Below the pieces are notes generated by a model. It saw only the letters and a program-made list of their open reading frames with translations, was not told where the DNA came from and made no database searches. Below, piece by piece: positions 1-6,935 of a stretch of 7,925 nt of DNA (position 1 is the first letter of the stretch; every line of letters starts with the position of its first letter). The stretch spans positions 1 through 7,925 of the forward strand of contig JAUZQH010000032.1 in assembly GCA_030951065.1 (NCBI GenBank), read 5' to 3'. A program made the position numbers and the translations under genes. This DNA is from Mariprofundus sp. (lineage in GTDB: Bacteria > Pseudomonadota > Zetaproteobacteria > Mariprofundales > Mariprofundaceae).

Positions 1-1451
1 CCCGCACTGTCATGGTCCCCTTGCTCGTTCTCTGTACATTAAAACGTAGCAGCCGCAATCCACGTCAGATTCATATCCCGGAACTGATCCTCAAATTGCC
101 AAAAAAACGGCGTCACTATTTCCCGACTCGATCCGGTCTGAATCGCCTGTTTCTCTATTTTGAATTCCTGACCAGTCTGACCGACCCGTTCATCCCCGGG
201 AGAATGCGTAAGCACGCCCTGAAAAAAGCAGAAAACTGGATTATTGAAAGACTCAATGGCGATGGAGGCCTGGGCGCTATATTTCCGGCTATGATTAATG
301 CCTATGAAGCGCTGGACGCTCTGGGATACAGCGCCGACCATACGTACAGGCAGACAGCTAAAAAAGCCTTGCAGGATTTGCTCGTCGTGAAGGAAAACGA
401 AGCTTTTTGCCAGCCCTGCAACTCACCCATCTGGGATACGGCGCTGGCAACGCTGGCGCTCCAGGAAACCGATACCGAAGCCGGTTCACAATCCGTCCAG
501 GTTGCAGACAACGAAAGAATATCTATTGCCACAGGCAAAGCGCTGGACTGGCTGAAAGCGCAACAATTGCTCGATGAACCAGGCGACTGGCGCATACATC
601 GACCCGACCTGTCTGGTGGCGGCTGGGCATTCCAGTTCAGCAATAGCCATTATCCCGATCTGGATGATACCAGCGCCGTTGCCTGGCCTATGTGTCAAGC
701 TGATCAGCAAACCCAAAACGAGCGCTATAAGTTCTCCATACAGCGCGCTGCCAACTGGATTCGCGGCATGCAATCCACCGATGGCGGCTTTGCCTCGTTT
801 GATGTCGATAATACCTACGAATACCTCAATGAGATTCCATTTGCCGATCATGGGGCATTGCTTGATCCGCCGAGCAGCGATGTCAGCGCCCGCTGTGCGA
901 TTCTGCTGTCCTGCATGGCGCATAATGACCCGGCGTTCCGGGCTTCACTGGATCGCTGCATCGCCTATTTACGCAATGAACAGGAAGCAAACGGCTCATG
1001 GTTCGGACGCTGGGGCACCAATTATATTTATGGCACATGGTCGGTACTGGTGGCACTGGAAAAAGTGGGTATTGCTACAGACGACCCCATGGTGCGCCGC
1101 GCCGCCGACTGGCTCAAATCGGTGCAACGCCAGGACGGCGGCTGGGGCGAAGATCACGACACCTATTGCAGCCCTGAAAAAGCCGGACAGGGTCGTACCA
1201 GCACCACGTTCCAGACCGCATGGGCGCTGCTCGGACTGATGGCGGCCGGTGAAACAAAGTCTCCCGCCGTGGAACGGGGCATTGCTTATTTAATGGCGGC
1301 CCAACAGAGCAACGGATTATGGCATGATGATGCATTTACCGCGCCCGGTTTCCCGCGTGTATTTTATCTGAAATATCACGGTTACGATAAATATTTCCCG
1401 CTATGGGCGCTGGCCCGCTACCGCAGACTGCGCCAACACCAACCAGCGTGA
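1..1451 (+). CDS. shc: Squalene-hopene cyclase, 5'-truncated by the window edge
   Basis: This enzyme (also called HpnF) cyclises squalene to hopene/hopanol by proton-initiated polycyclisation at the inner membrane. The reading frame is open to the left edge, with the first whole codon at position 3. The first residues (RTV followed by MVPLLVL) match an internal stretch of the family, so the ATG at 12 is not the start and roughly 180 residues lie upstream. Counting from that Met, the catalytic DxDD motif is D216-L-D-D219 (bases 657-668), with D218 equivalent to the proton-donating Asp. It is preceded by the family's GGWAFQF stretch. QW-type repeats lie near 254-260 (with Phe for Trp), 324-330, 372-378 and 431-437. 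The conserved C-terminal GFPRVFYLKYHGY segment is at 446-458. The tail ends normally, and the stop overlaps the hpnG start as GTGA. The linker at 151-176 looks about 11 residues longer than in the Alicyclobacillus enzyme. Family assignment is very secure. Confidence 0.97.
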   Translation, partial: RTVMVPLLVLCTLKRSSRNPRQIHIPELILKLPKKRRHYFPTRSGLNRLFLYFEFLTSLTDPFIPGRMRKHALKKAENWIIERLNGDGGLGAIFPAMINAYEALDALGYSADHTYRQTAKKALQDLLVVKENEAFCQPCNSPIWDTALATLALQETDTEAGSQSVQVADNERISIATGKALDWLKAQQLLDEPGDWRIHRPDLSGGGWAFQFSNSHYPDLDDTSAVAWPMCQADQQTQNERYKFSIQRAANWIRGMQSTDGGFASFDVDNTYEYLNEIPFADHGALLDPPSSDVSARCAILLSCMAHNDPAFRASLDRCIAYLRNEQEANGSWFGRWGTNYIYGTWSVLVALEKVGIATDDPMVRRAADWLKSVQRQDGGWGEDHDTYCSPEKAGQGRTSTTFQTAWALLGLMAAGETKSPAVERGIAYLMAAQQSNGLWHDDAFTAPGFPRVFYLKYHGYDKYFPLWALARYRRLRQHQPA

Positions 1452-2182
1452 AACAGCTCGGTATCATTGCTGCGCTTCCGGCGGAGGCGCGTTGCCTGAC
1501 AGGGAAAATCGATACCAGCAATGCACTTTCATCCCCGCAACAGTTGTCAGAACACGTATCTCTGAACATCTCGGGTATTGGTGCCAAACAGGCTGCCAAT
1601 GCGGCTTCGGATCTGATTCAGCATGGCGCAGCTGCCCTCCTGAGCTGGGGTTGTGCGGGCGCACTGGGCCCCGATGTGCAAGCCGGAGAGCTATTACTGC
1701 CGCAAATCATCCTGCCCGAAGCATCGGACGCACTGCATACAGACAGCGCATGGCGCGCCCACCTGCTTCGCCAGCTTTCAGACAGGCTGAAACCTGTCAG
1801 CGGCGCACTGGCGGGCAGTGCAACCATCATCTCCGAAGCGGCGCAGAAACAGGCTTTACTTCAATCCTGCGGTGCTGTGGCGGTGGATATGGAGAGCGCC
1901 GCCATCGCCATGGTTGCGCAAGAAGCGCAGTTGCCGTTCATGGCCATCCGCGCCATTGCCGATGATGCAGAAACGTCCATTCCTGCGTACATCAACAGCG
2001 CCATGGATATCTACGGCAATATCAATCCTGTCCAAATGACGGCCTTGCTACTGAAACACCCGGCATCCTGGCCTCAATTAATAAGATTGGGGCGACAATT
2101 CAGCGCTGCGACATCTACCCTGTCGCTGGTTGCTGAAACACTCGGGGTAGATTCCCTGCTGCCCCCGGGCCAGCCTGACTGA
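1448..2182 (+). CDS. hpnG: HpnG, hopanoid-associated nucleoside phosphorylase/nucleosidase
   Basis: This 244-residue protein belongs to the purine nucleoside phosphorylase / MTA-SAH nucleosidase fold. HpnG is known to remove adenine from adenosylhopane, giving ribosylhopane or its phosphate, in bacteriohopanepolyol synthesis. It is predicted cytosolic, as there is no signal peptide or membrane helix. Visible motifs are the first strand KQLGIIAALPAEA (2-14, with E13 in the place of the nucleosidase N-terminal catalytic Glu), the glycine-rich SWGCAGAL (66-73), VDMESAAIA (146-154, the ribose-binding Met-Glu), and AIRAIADDAE (166-175, containing the Asp expected to protonate the leaving base). 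I chose the GTG at 1448. It gives the family's N-terminus directly and overlaps the shc stop as GTGA, whereas an ATG 15 codons upstream would add cyclase-shadow residues. No Shine-Dalgarno sequence is visible, so translation probably depends on coupling to shc. Adenosylhopane supply would need HpnH, which is not in this window. Confidence 0.93.
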   Translation: MKQLGIIAALPAEARCLTGKIDTSNALSSPQQLSEHVSLNISGIGAKQAANAASDLIQHGAAALLSWGCAGALGPDVQAGELLLPQIILPEASDALHTDSAWRAHLLRQLSDRLKPVSGALAGSATIISEAAQKQALLQSCGAVAVDMESAAIAMVAQEAQLPFMAIRAIADDAETSIPAYINSAMDIYGNINPVQMTALLLKHPASWPQLIRLGRQFSAATSTLSLVAETLGVDSLLPPGQPD

Positions 2183-4902
2183 TGCAAACAAACGACTCAG
2201 ATACCTCATTCCCACTGCGCACATTGCCAGGCCGGTGGGTGAGCAAAGTATGTCGGCAGGCTCACTGGGTGCTTGTGATTGCCATGCTGCTTGTCGCCAG
2301 CGCCCTGACTTACACCACCCATCATCTGGGCTTTCAAACCAGCACCCGCGATATGCTCTCTGCCGATTTGCCATTCCGCCAGACTTATCATCACTTTGAA
2401 CAGGGGTTCCCGCAATACACCAATAATATTCTCGTCGTCATTGATGCCGCTTCGCCTGAACAGGCGCGTCATGCCGCCAAGCAACTGGCGGCACAACTGG
2501 AGAAACAACCGCAACTATTCGCATCCGTCTACCTACCGCGCGTCAACGCATTTTTGGAACGCCATGCCCTGCTCTATCAGGACATCGACAAACTGGAACA
2601 GCACAGCAGAGAACTGGCGACCATGCAACCGTTTCTGGGCCGGCTCTCCACCGACCTGAGCTTGCGCGGCCTGTTCGAGTTGTTGACCGACGTACTGGAG
2701 GCCAAAGATAGACCGGATTCGGTAGATATCACGCCGGTTGTTGCGCCAATTACTGCAGCCATTGCCGCCGTGATGAATCATCAGCATGCGCCGCTGTCAT
2801 GGCAGGAACTGATGCAGGGCGATGCTGCGGGGGATCTGTCCAGCCAAAAGCAGCAATTCATTCTGCTGCAACCGCGCCTGGATTTCTCCAGCTTTCTGGC
2901 TGCCAAACCGGCCATGCAAGCGGCAAGAAATGCCGCCGCCGTACTACAGCTCGATGCCGACCATGGCATTCGCGTCCGCCTGACCGGCAGTGCTGCCCTA
3001 AGTCATGATGAGCTGGTCAGCGTCAGTACCGGCGCCGGCACGGCTGCCTTGCTGGCCCTGCTGCTGGTGGCCATATTGCTGACGATCGGTCTGGGTTCGT
3101 TTCGTTTTGTCATCGCCACGCTGCTCTGCCTGATAACCGGCCTGATATTCACAGCTGCGTTCGCCGCACTCGCCATCGGCCACCTGAACCTGATTTCAGT
3201 GGCCTTTGCGGTATTGTATATCGGCCTCGGTGTAGATTACGCCATCCACTTATGCCTGCGTTGCCGCGAACTTGAAAAAACGGGCGAAGCAATGCCGTTT
3301 GCCGTAGGTAAAGCCGCCGGCGATGTCGGCACAGCGCTATTGCTGTGCACCATCACCACGGCGGTCGGTTTTTACTGTTTTGCCCCCACCAACTATACCG
3401 GCGTATCAGAACTCGGCATCATCTCGGGCACCGGCATGCTCATCAGTCTGGTCGTCACGCTCACGCTGCTGCCGGCCATACTGTGCGTCTGGAACAGGAT
3501 TTTTCCAACCCGGCGTCACACACCAGCCGACAACAAGCTGCCGACATCATGGCGTTTTCCAGCCATGCTCCGGTTGGAAAAGCATGCAGGCGCAGTACGC
3601 ATAATCGCGCTCGTGGCTGCACTGGCCGCCGCCATCTGGTTGCCGCAGGCCAGATTTGATTATAATCCGCTCAACCTGCGCAATCAGGCCAGCGAATCGG
3701 TGACAACTTACAGGGATTTGATCGCCAGCCACAATATTTCGCCTTCCAGTATCATGGTGCTGACGCCCGATGCAAAAGAGGTCAAATCCATCCAGCAGCG
3801 GCTGGGTCAACTGGATTCGGTGGACAAAACCGTTTCCCTGTTTGACTTCATCCCGTCGAATCAGGATGAGAAACTGGCCATCATAGATGATATGTCGCTG
3901 TTACTCGGCATCGACATGGACGCAGACAGGCCGTTTACACCCGCCATTTCAGAACAAATACTGGCCATCGGAAAACTTGAATCCGCCCTGAACCGTTATA
4001 TCGCCGATGCCAGTCCGGATACCGCCGCAGCAAAGCAACTGCACGCACTCAGGCAGCTGCATCAAACCCTGCAATTATTCTCGCGCCAGCTGGCCGGCCA
4101 GTCGGCAGATGAGCAAAACACCAGCCTGTCGGGACTGACGAACGATTTACTCGGTACATTGCCGGCCACGCTGGATCTGTTGCAAACCACTCTTGCAGCC
4201 ACGCCCGTGAATATGGGTAACATTCCCGCCAGTTTAAGACAGCGATGGCTCAGCGATGGCGGCCTGTACCGCATTGAAGTCATGCCCAAAAACGATATCG
4301 GAGAAATTGACAAGCTGCGCCATTTTGTCAGCCAGGTGCGAACGGTTGCTCCTGATGCAACCGGAGCGCCGGTGTTCATACTGGAAGCAGGCAATGCCGT
4401 GATCGGAGCCTTCAAGCAGGCATTCGGAATTGCGTTCGTACTGATTTTCCTGCTGTTATTGGCGCTCCTGCGCAGCATTGCCGATACCCTGTTGATCCTG
4501 CTTCCCCTGTTGCTGGCAGCCATATTAACAGGTGCTTGTGCCGTACTGCTTGATATCCCGTTCAATTTCGCCAATGTCATTGCCCTGCCGTTATTACTAG
4601 GCATCGGTGTGGATAATGGCATTCACATGGTGCAGCGTTTTCGGCATATGCAGAGCAGTTCCCAAAATACCCACTATGACCTGTTGCATAGCAGCACATC
4701 AAAAGCCGTGGTTCTCAGTGCACTGACCACCATTTGCAGTTTCGGTGCACTGTCTTTCTCGCCGCATCAGGGCACGGCGGATATGGGACAGTTACTCATG
4801 CTCGGCGTCATGATCATCCTGATCTGCACACTGCTGGTGCTTCCGGCTTTTTTGCAATGGAAAACAGCGTCAGATCATACAGCCCTGGGTATAAATACAT
4901 GA
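2182..4902 (+). CDS. hpnN: HpnN, RND/MMPL-family hopanoid transporter
   Basis: This 906-residue inner-membrane protein of the RND superfamily is the hopanoid transporter HpnN. In other bacteria HpnN is required to move hopanoids from the inner to the outer membrane. The topology is the classic duplicated one: TM1 at about 28-48, a large periplasmic domain at 50-283, and TM2-TM6 between about 284 and 437. TM7 at about 470-488 is followed by a second periplasmic domain at 489-742 and TM8-TM12 between about 743 and 890. The paired signature is present in both halves, GLGVDYAIH at 348-356 (TM4) and GIGVDNGIH at 807-815 (TM10). Each carries the Asp expected in proton relay. Both periplasmic domains hold predicted helical hairpins rich in Gln and Leu (for example 617-640). 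The ATG overlaps the hpnG stop by one base (TGATG) and has no clear Shine-Dalgarno sequence, so coupling is likely. Length is normal for the family, with no frameshift. Confidence 0.95.
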   Translation: MQTNDSDTSFPLRTLPGRWVSKVCRQAHWVLVIAMLLVASALTYTTHHLGFQTSTRDMLSADLPFRQTYHHFEQGFPQYTNNILVVIDAASPEQARHAAKQLAAQLEKQPQLFASVYLPRVNAFLERHALLYQDIDKLEQHSRELATMQPFLGRLSTDLSLRGLFELLTDVLEAKDRPDSVDITPVVAPITAAIAAVMNHQHAPLSWQELMQGDAAGDLSSQKQQFILLQPRLDFSSFLAAKPAMQAARNAAAVLQLDADHGIRVRLTGSAALSHDELVSVSTGAGTAALLALLLVAILLTIGLGSFRFVIATLLCLITGLIFTAAFAALAIGHLNLISVAFAVLYIGLGVDYAIHLCLRCRELEKTGEAMPFAVGKAAGDVGTALLLCTITTAVGFYCFAPTNYTGVSELGIISGTGMLISLVVTLTLLPAILCVWNRIFPTRRHTPADNKLPTSWRFPAMLRLEKHAGAVRIIALVAALAAAIWLPQARFDYNPLNLRNQASESVTTYRDLIASHNISPSSIMVLTPDAKEVKSIQQRLGQLDSVDKTVSLFDFIPSNQDEKLAIIDDMSLLLGIDMDADRPFTPAISEQILAIGKLESALNRYIADASPDTAAAKQLHALRQLHQTLQLFSRQLAGQSADEQNTSLSGLTNDLLGTLPATLDLLQTTLAATPVNMGNIPASLRQRWLSDGGLYRIEVMPKNDIGEIDKLRHFVSQVRTVAPDATGAPVFILEAGNAVIGAFKQAFGIAFVLIFLLLLALLRSIADTLLILLPLLLAAILTGACAVLLDIPFNFANVIALPLLLGIGVDNGIHMVQRFRHMQSSSQNTHYDLLHSSTSKAVVLSALTTICSFGALSFSPHQGTADMGQLLMLGVMIILICTLLVLPAFLQWKTASDHTALGINT

Positions 4903-5891
4903 CCACGCTGGTCACCGGCGCATCCGGCTTTGTCGGCTCGGCTGTTGTGCGGCGGCTGTTGCAGGCCGGACACGATGTACGTGTACTGCTGCGGCAAAGC
5001 AGCCGGCGCGACAATATCAGCGATTTGCCAGTGGAGATTGTTAGCGGCAATTTGACGGATATGCCTTCGCTGCAAAACGCTGTTTCCGGCTGTTCGGCAT
5101 TATTTCACGCCGCCGCCGATTACCGTTTATGGACGCGCAATCCCGACGCTATGTATGCAGCCAATGTCGATGGTACGCGCAATATTATGGTAGCCGCCGC
5201 AAATGCCGGCGTATCGCGCATCGTCTATACCAGCAGCGTGGCCACCCTGGGGTTGCATTCCGACGGAACACCCGCCAATGAAACCACGCCGTCAGGGTTA
5301 AATGATATGATTGGCCATTATAAACGCTCCAAATTCATGGCCGAGCAGATTGTTCAGCAACTCGTCGCGGATCAGGGATTACCTGCCATCATCGTCAACC
5401 CTGCCGGCCCGGTCGGCCCGCGCGATATCAAACCGACCCCGACCGGCCAGATGGTGCTCGATACCATACGCGGACGCATGCCCGGTTATATTGATACCGG
5501 ATTGAATATCGTGCATGTCGATGATGTGGCCGAAGGTCATTGGCTGGCCTTCGAAAAAGGGGAGCCCGGCGAACGTTATATTCTGGGCGGCGAAAACCTG
5601 CCGCTCAGAGAAATACTGGCCCGGGTCGCCACCCTGGCCGGACGTAAACCGCCGCGCATTCGCATGCCGTATTACGGCGTACTGCCGCTGGCCTGGTGTT
5701 GCGAAGTGGCGGCAAGGCTAAGCGATGCATCACAACCGCTGATTGCCGTGGACGGTGTACGCATGACCCGAAAATGCATGTATTTTTCATCCGGCAAGGC
5801 GCAGCGCCAACTGGGTTATGCCCCGCGCCCGGCCCAGGCAGCACTTGAAGATGCCGTAGCCTGGTTCCAGCAACATGGTTACTGTGTGTAA
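4899..5891 (+). CDS. hpnA: HpnA, hopanoid-associated NAD(P)-dependent sugar epimerase/dehydrogenase
   Basis: This 330-residue extended short-chain dehydrogenase/reductase matches the HpnA group of hopanoid clusters. The Rossmann dinucleotide motif TGASGFVG is at 6-13. A conserved AAADYRLW lies at 71-78, the catalytic Ser at 112/113 (YTSSVATLG), and the YxxxK pair as Y141 and K145 within GHYKRSK. NPAGPVGPRD follows at 167-176 and VHVDDVAEGH at 205-214. It is predicted cytosolic. The reaction is not firmly established. By context it acts on the hopanoid side chain, and a role in reducing or epimerising the ribose-derived chain is inference. I chose the ATG at 4899. It starts directly on the Rossmann strand (MTTLVTGASG) and overlaps the hpnN stop as ATGA. 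An in-frame ATG at 4734 would add 55 residues that only shadow HpnN. The start has only a weak GGG-like site upstream, so coupling to hpnN is likely. Confidence 0.93.
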   Translation: MTTLVTGASGFVGSAVVRRLLQAGHDVRVLLRQSSRRDNISDLPVEIVSGNLTDMPSLQNAVSGCSALFHAAADYRLWTRNPDAMYAANVDGTRNIMVAAANAGVSRIVYTSSVATLGLHSDGTPANETTPSGLNDMIGHYKRSKFMAEQIVQQLVADQGLPAIIVNPAGPVGPRDIKPTPTGQMVLDTIRGRMPGYIDTGLNIVHVDDVAEGHWLAFEKGEPGERYILGGENLPLREILARVATLAGRKPPRIRMPYYGVLPLAWCCEVAARLSDASQPLIAVDGVRMTRKCMYFSSGKAQRQLGYAPRPAQAALEDAVAWFQQHGYCV

Positions 5892-5907
5892 TGCATGCAG
5901 CATGTTG
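5871..5907 (+). repeat. Short inverted repeat spanning the hpnA stop and the hpnL leader
   Basis: CAACATG at 5871-5877 is the exact reverse complement of CATGTTG at 5901-5907, with a 23-base spacer. The spacer includes the hpnA stop codon and most of an interrupted palindrome, CATGC-A-GCATG at 5894-5904. The 3' arm runs into the hpnL ribosome binding site (5907-5911). A hairpin here could modulate hpnL translation. However, the stem is only 7 pairs with 3 G-C pairs, so chance is a real alternative. Confidence 0.3.
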
Positions 5908-5911
5908 AGGA
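5907..5911 (+). promoter_or_regulatory. Ribosome binding site for hpnL (GAGGA)
   Basis: GAGGA ends 10 bases before the ATG at 5922 and 16 before the alternative in-frame ATG at 5928, so it favours 5922 as the start. It is the clearest Shine-Dalgarno sequence in the window. It fits with hpnL being the only gene here that does not overlap its upstream neighbour. Confidence 0.6.
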
Positions 5912-5921
5912 CTGACCTGAT

Positions 5922-6935
5922 ATGACAATGAAAACAGGCACCCGACTCGGTTTGATATGCGGTCTCACCGCTCTGATTGCTCTGGTGATATGGCAAGGCA
6001 TTGGTGAAATCACTGCCGCACTCACTGCCGCCGGCTGGGGGCTGCTGCTGGTCACAGTCTTCCATCTGCTGCCCATGCTGAGCAGCAGCTTATGCTGGCG
6101 CGGCCTGTTTCCGGCCGAATATCGTCCGTCTCTGCCACGCCTGTTGCAGGCGCGGTGGATCGGGGAATCCATCAACGGACTTTTGCCGGTAGCCCAGATT
6201 GGCGGTGAACTGGCCAAGGCTCGCTGGATGATGCATCACAAGATTCCCGGAAGCGTCGCCGGGGCCAGCGTCGTGGTGGAGTTGACCATTACCCTGATGA
6301 CCCAGATTTTGTTTACCCTGATTGGCCTTGCCCTGCTGCTGCTCCAGCTGGAACCCGGTCTGAATCTGGTTCTTTCGATTATTTTGGGCATAGTCGCCAT
6401 CGGAGCGTTACTGTTTATTTTTTACAGCGCCCAGCGCCAGCGCTTCTTCAGCAAAATCGCGCATCTTGTCAATCATATTGCCGGTGGCAGGGAATGGTTA
6501 TCCATGTCAGGGGGTGCAGATCAGCTGGATACGGCCATTGAGCACATCTACGGAAACAAAAAAGTTTTAGCCATTGCTTCGGCATGGCGTTTACTCAGTT
6601 GGATAGTGGGTACTGGAGAGGTATGGCTATTAATGTACTTCCTGGGTACGCCCATCAGTCTGGCGGAGGCACTGTTACTCGAAAGTCTGGGCCAGGCCAT
6701 CCGCGCGGCCGGCTTTCTTATCCCCGCCTCACTGGGCATTCAGGAAGGTGGTTTTCTGCTGCTCGGGGCGGTGCTGGGTATTCCCCCACACACGGCGCTG
6801 GCGCTTTCACTCGGCAAACGCATTCGTGAATTAATACTCGGTCTGCCCGGCCTGCTTGTTTGGCAATTCGCCATCGGACAACGATTATGGCAACGCCGTC
6901 AGGTGGAGCAGGCCACAGAGTCAGGTAGCCTGTGA
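5922..6935 (+). CDS. hpnL: HpnL, hopanoid-associated polytopic membrane protein (LPG-synthase TM/UPF0104 type)
   Basis: This 337-residue integral inner-membrane protein is related to the transmembrane (flippase-like) part of MprF lysylphosphatidylglycerol synthases, and its context and length match HpnL of hopanoid clusters. Hydrophobic segments lie at about 8-25, 38-57, 113-141, 147-168, 215-241, 248-268, 273-289 and 303-319. Conserved features of this superfamily are visible: GESINGLLPV then GGELAKAR (81-101) and PASLGIQEGG (268-277). There is no soluble aminoacyl-transferase domain, so it is not an MprF. The biochemical role is not established. Lipid flipping or transfer is inferred from MprF-related proteins and from lying between hpnA and other hopanoid genes. 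The ATG at 5922 is supported by GAGGA upstream, with an ATG two codons later as the alternative. A 30-base gap separates it from hpnA, and its stop overlaps the next gene as GTGA. Confidence 0.88.
   Translation: MTMKTGTRLGLICGLTALIALVIWQGIGEITAALTAAGWGLLLVTVFHLLPMLSSSLCWRGLFPAEYRPSLPRLLQARWIGESINGLLPVAQIGGELAKARWMMHHKIPGSVAGASVVVELTITLMTQILFTLIGLALLLLQLEPGLNLVLSIILGIVAIGALLFIFYSAQRQRFFSKIAHLVNHIAGGREWLSMSGGADQLDTAIEHIYGNKKVLAIASAWRLLSWIVGTGEVWLLMYFLGTPISLAEALLLESLGQAIRAAGFLIPASLGIQEGGFLLLGAVLGIPPHTALALSLGKRIRELILGLPGLLVWQFAIGQRLWQRRQVEQATESGSL

Noticed and set aside
12..14. ATG as the start of the cyclase
   Set aside because: The codons before it (Arg-Thr-Val) and after it match an internal cyclase segment, and the frame is open to the edge. 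The true start is outside the window.
486..923. A 145-codon minus-strand frame antisense to the cyclase
   Set aside because: It is a shadow of the cyclase codon pattern, with no recognisable protein features.
574..1239. A 221-codon plus-strand frame overlapping the cyclase
   Set aside because: It lies wholly inside a strongly conserved cyclase region in another frame, and its translation shows no domain pattern.
1403..1447. A 15-residue N-terminal extension of HpnG
   Set aside because: It overlaps the conserved cyclase C-terminus in another frame, and the GTG at 1448 begins directly on the first family strand.
4062..4622. A 186-codon minus-strand frame antisense to hpnN
   Set aside because: It lies fully opposite the second periplasmic domain and TM8-TM10 of HpnN. 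The translation is low-complexity Ser/Asn/Arg/Ala, as expected from the complement of a membrane-protein gene.
4734..4898. A 55-residue N-terminal extension of HpnA
   Set aside because: It overlaps the HpnN TM11-TM12 coding region and precedes a Rossmann strand that should be at the N-terminus. The ATGA overlap at 4899 explains the start better.
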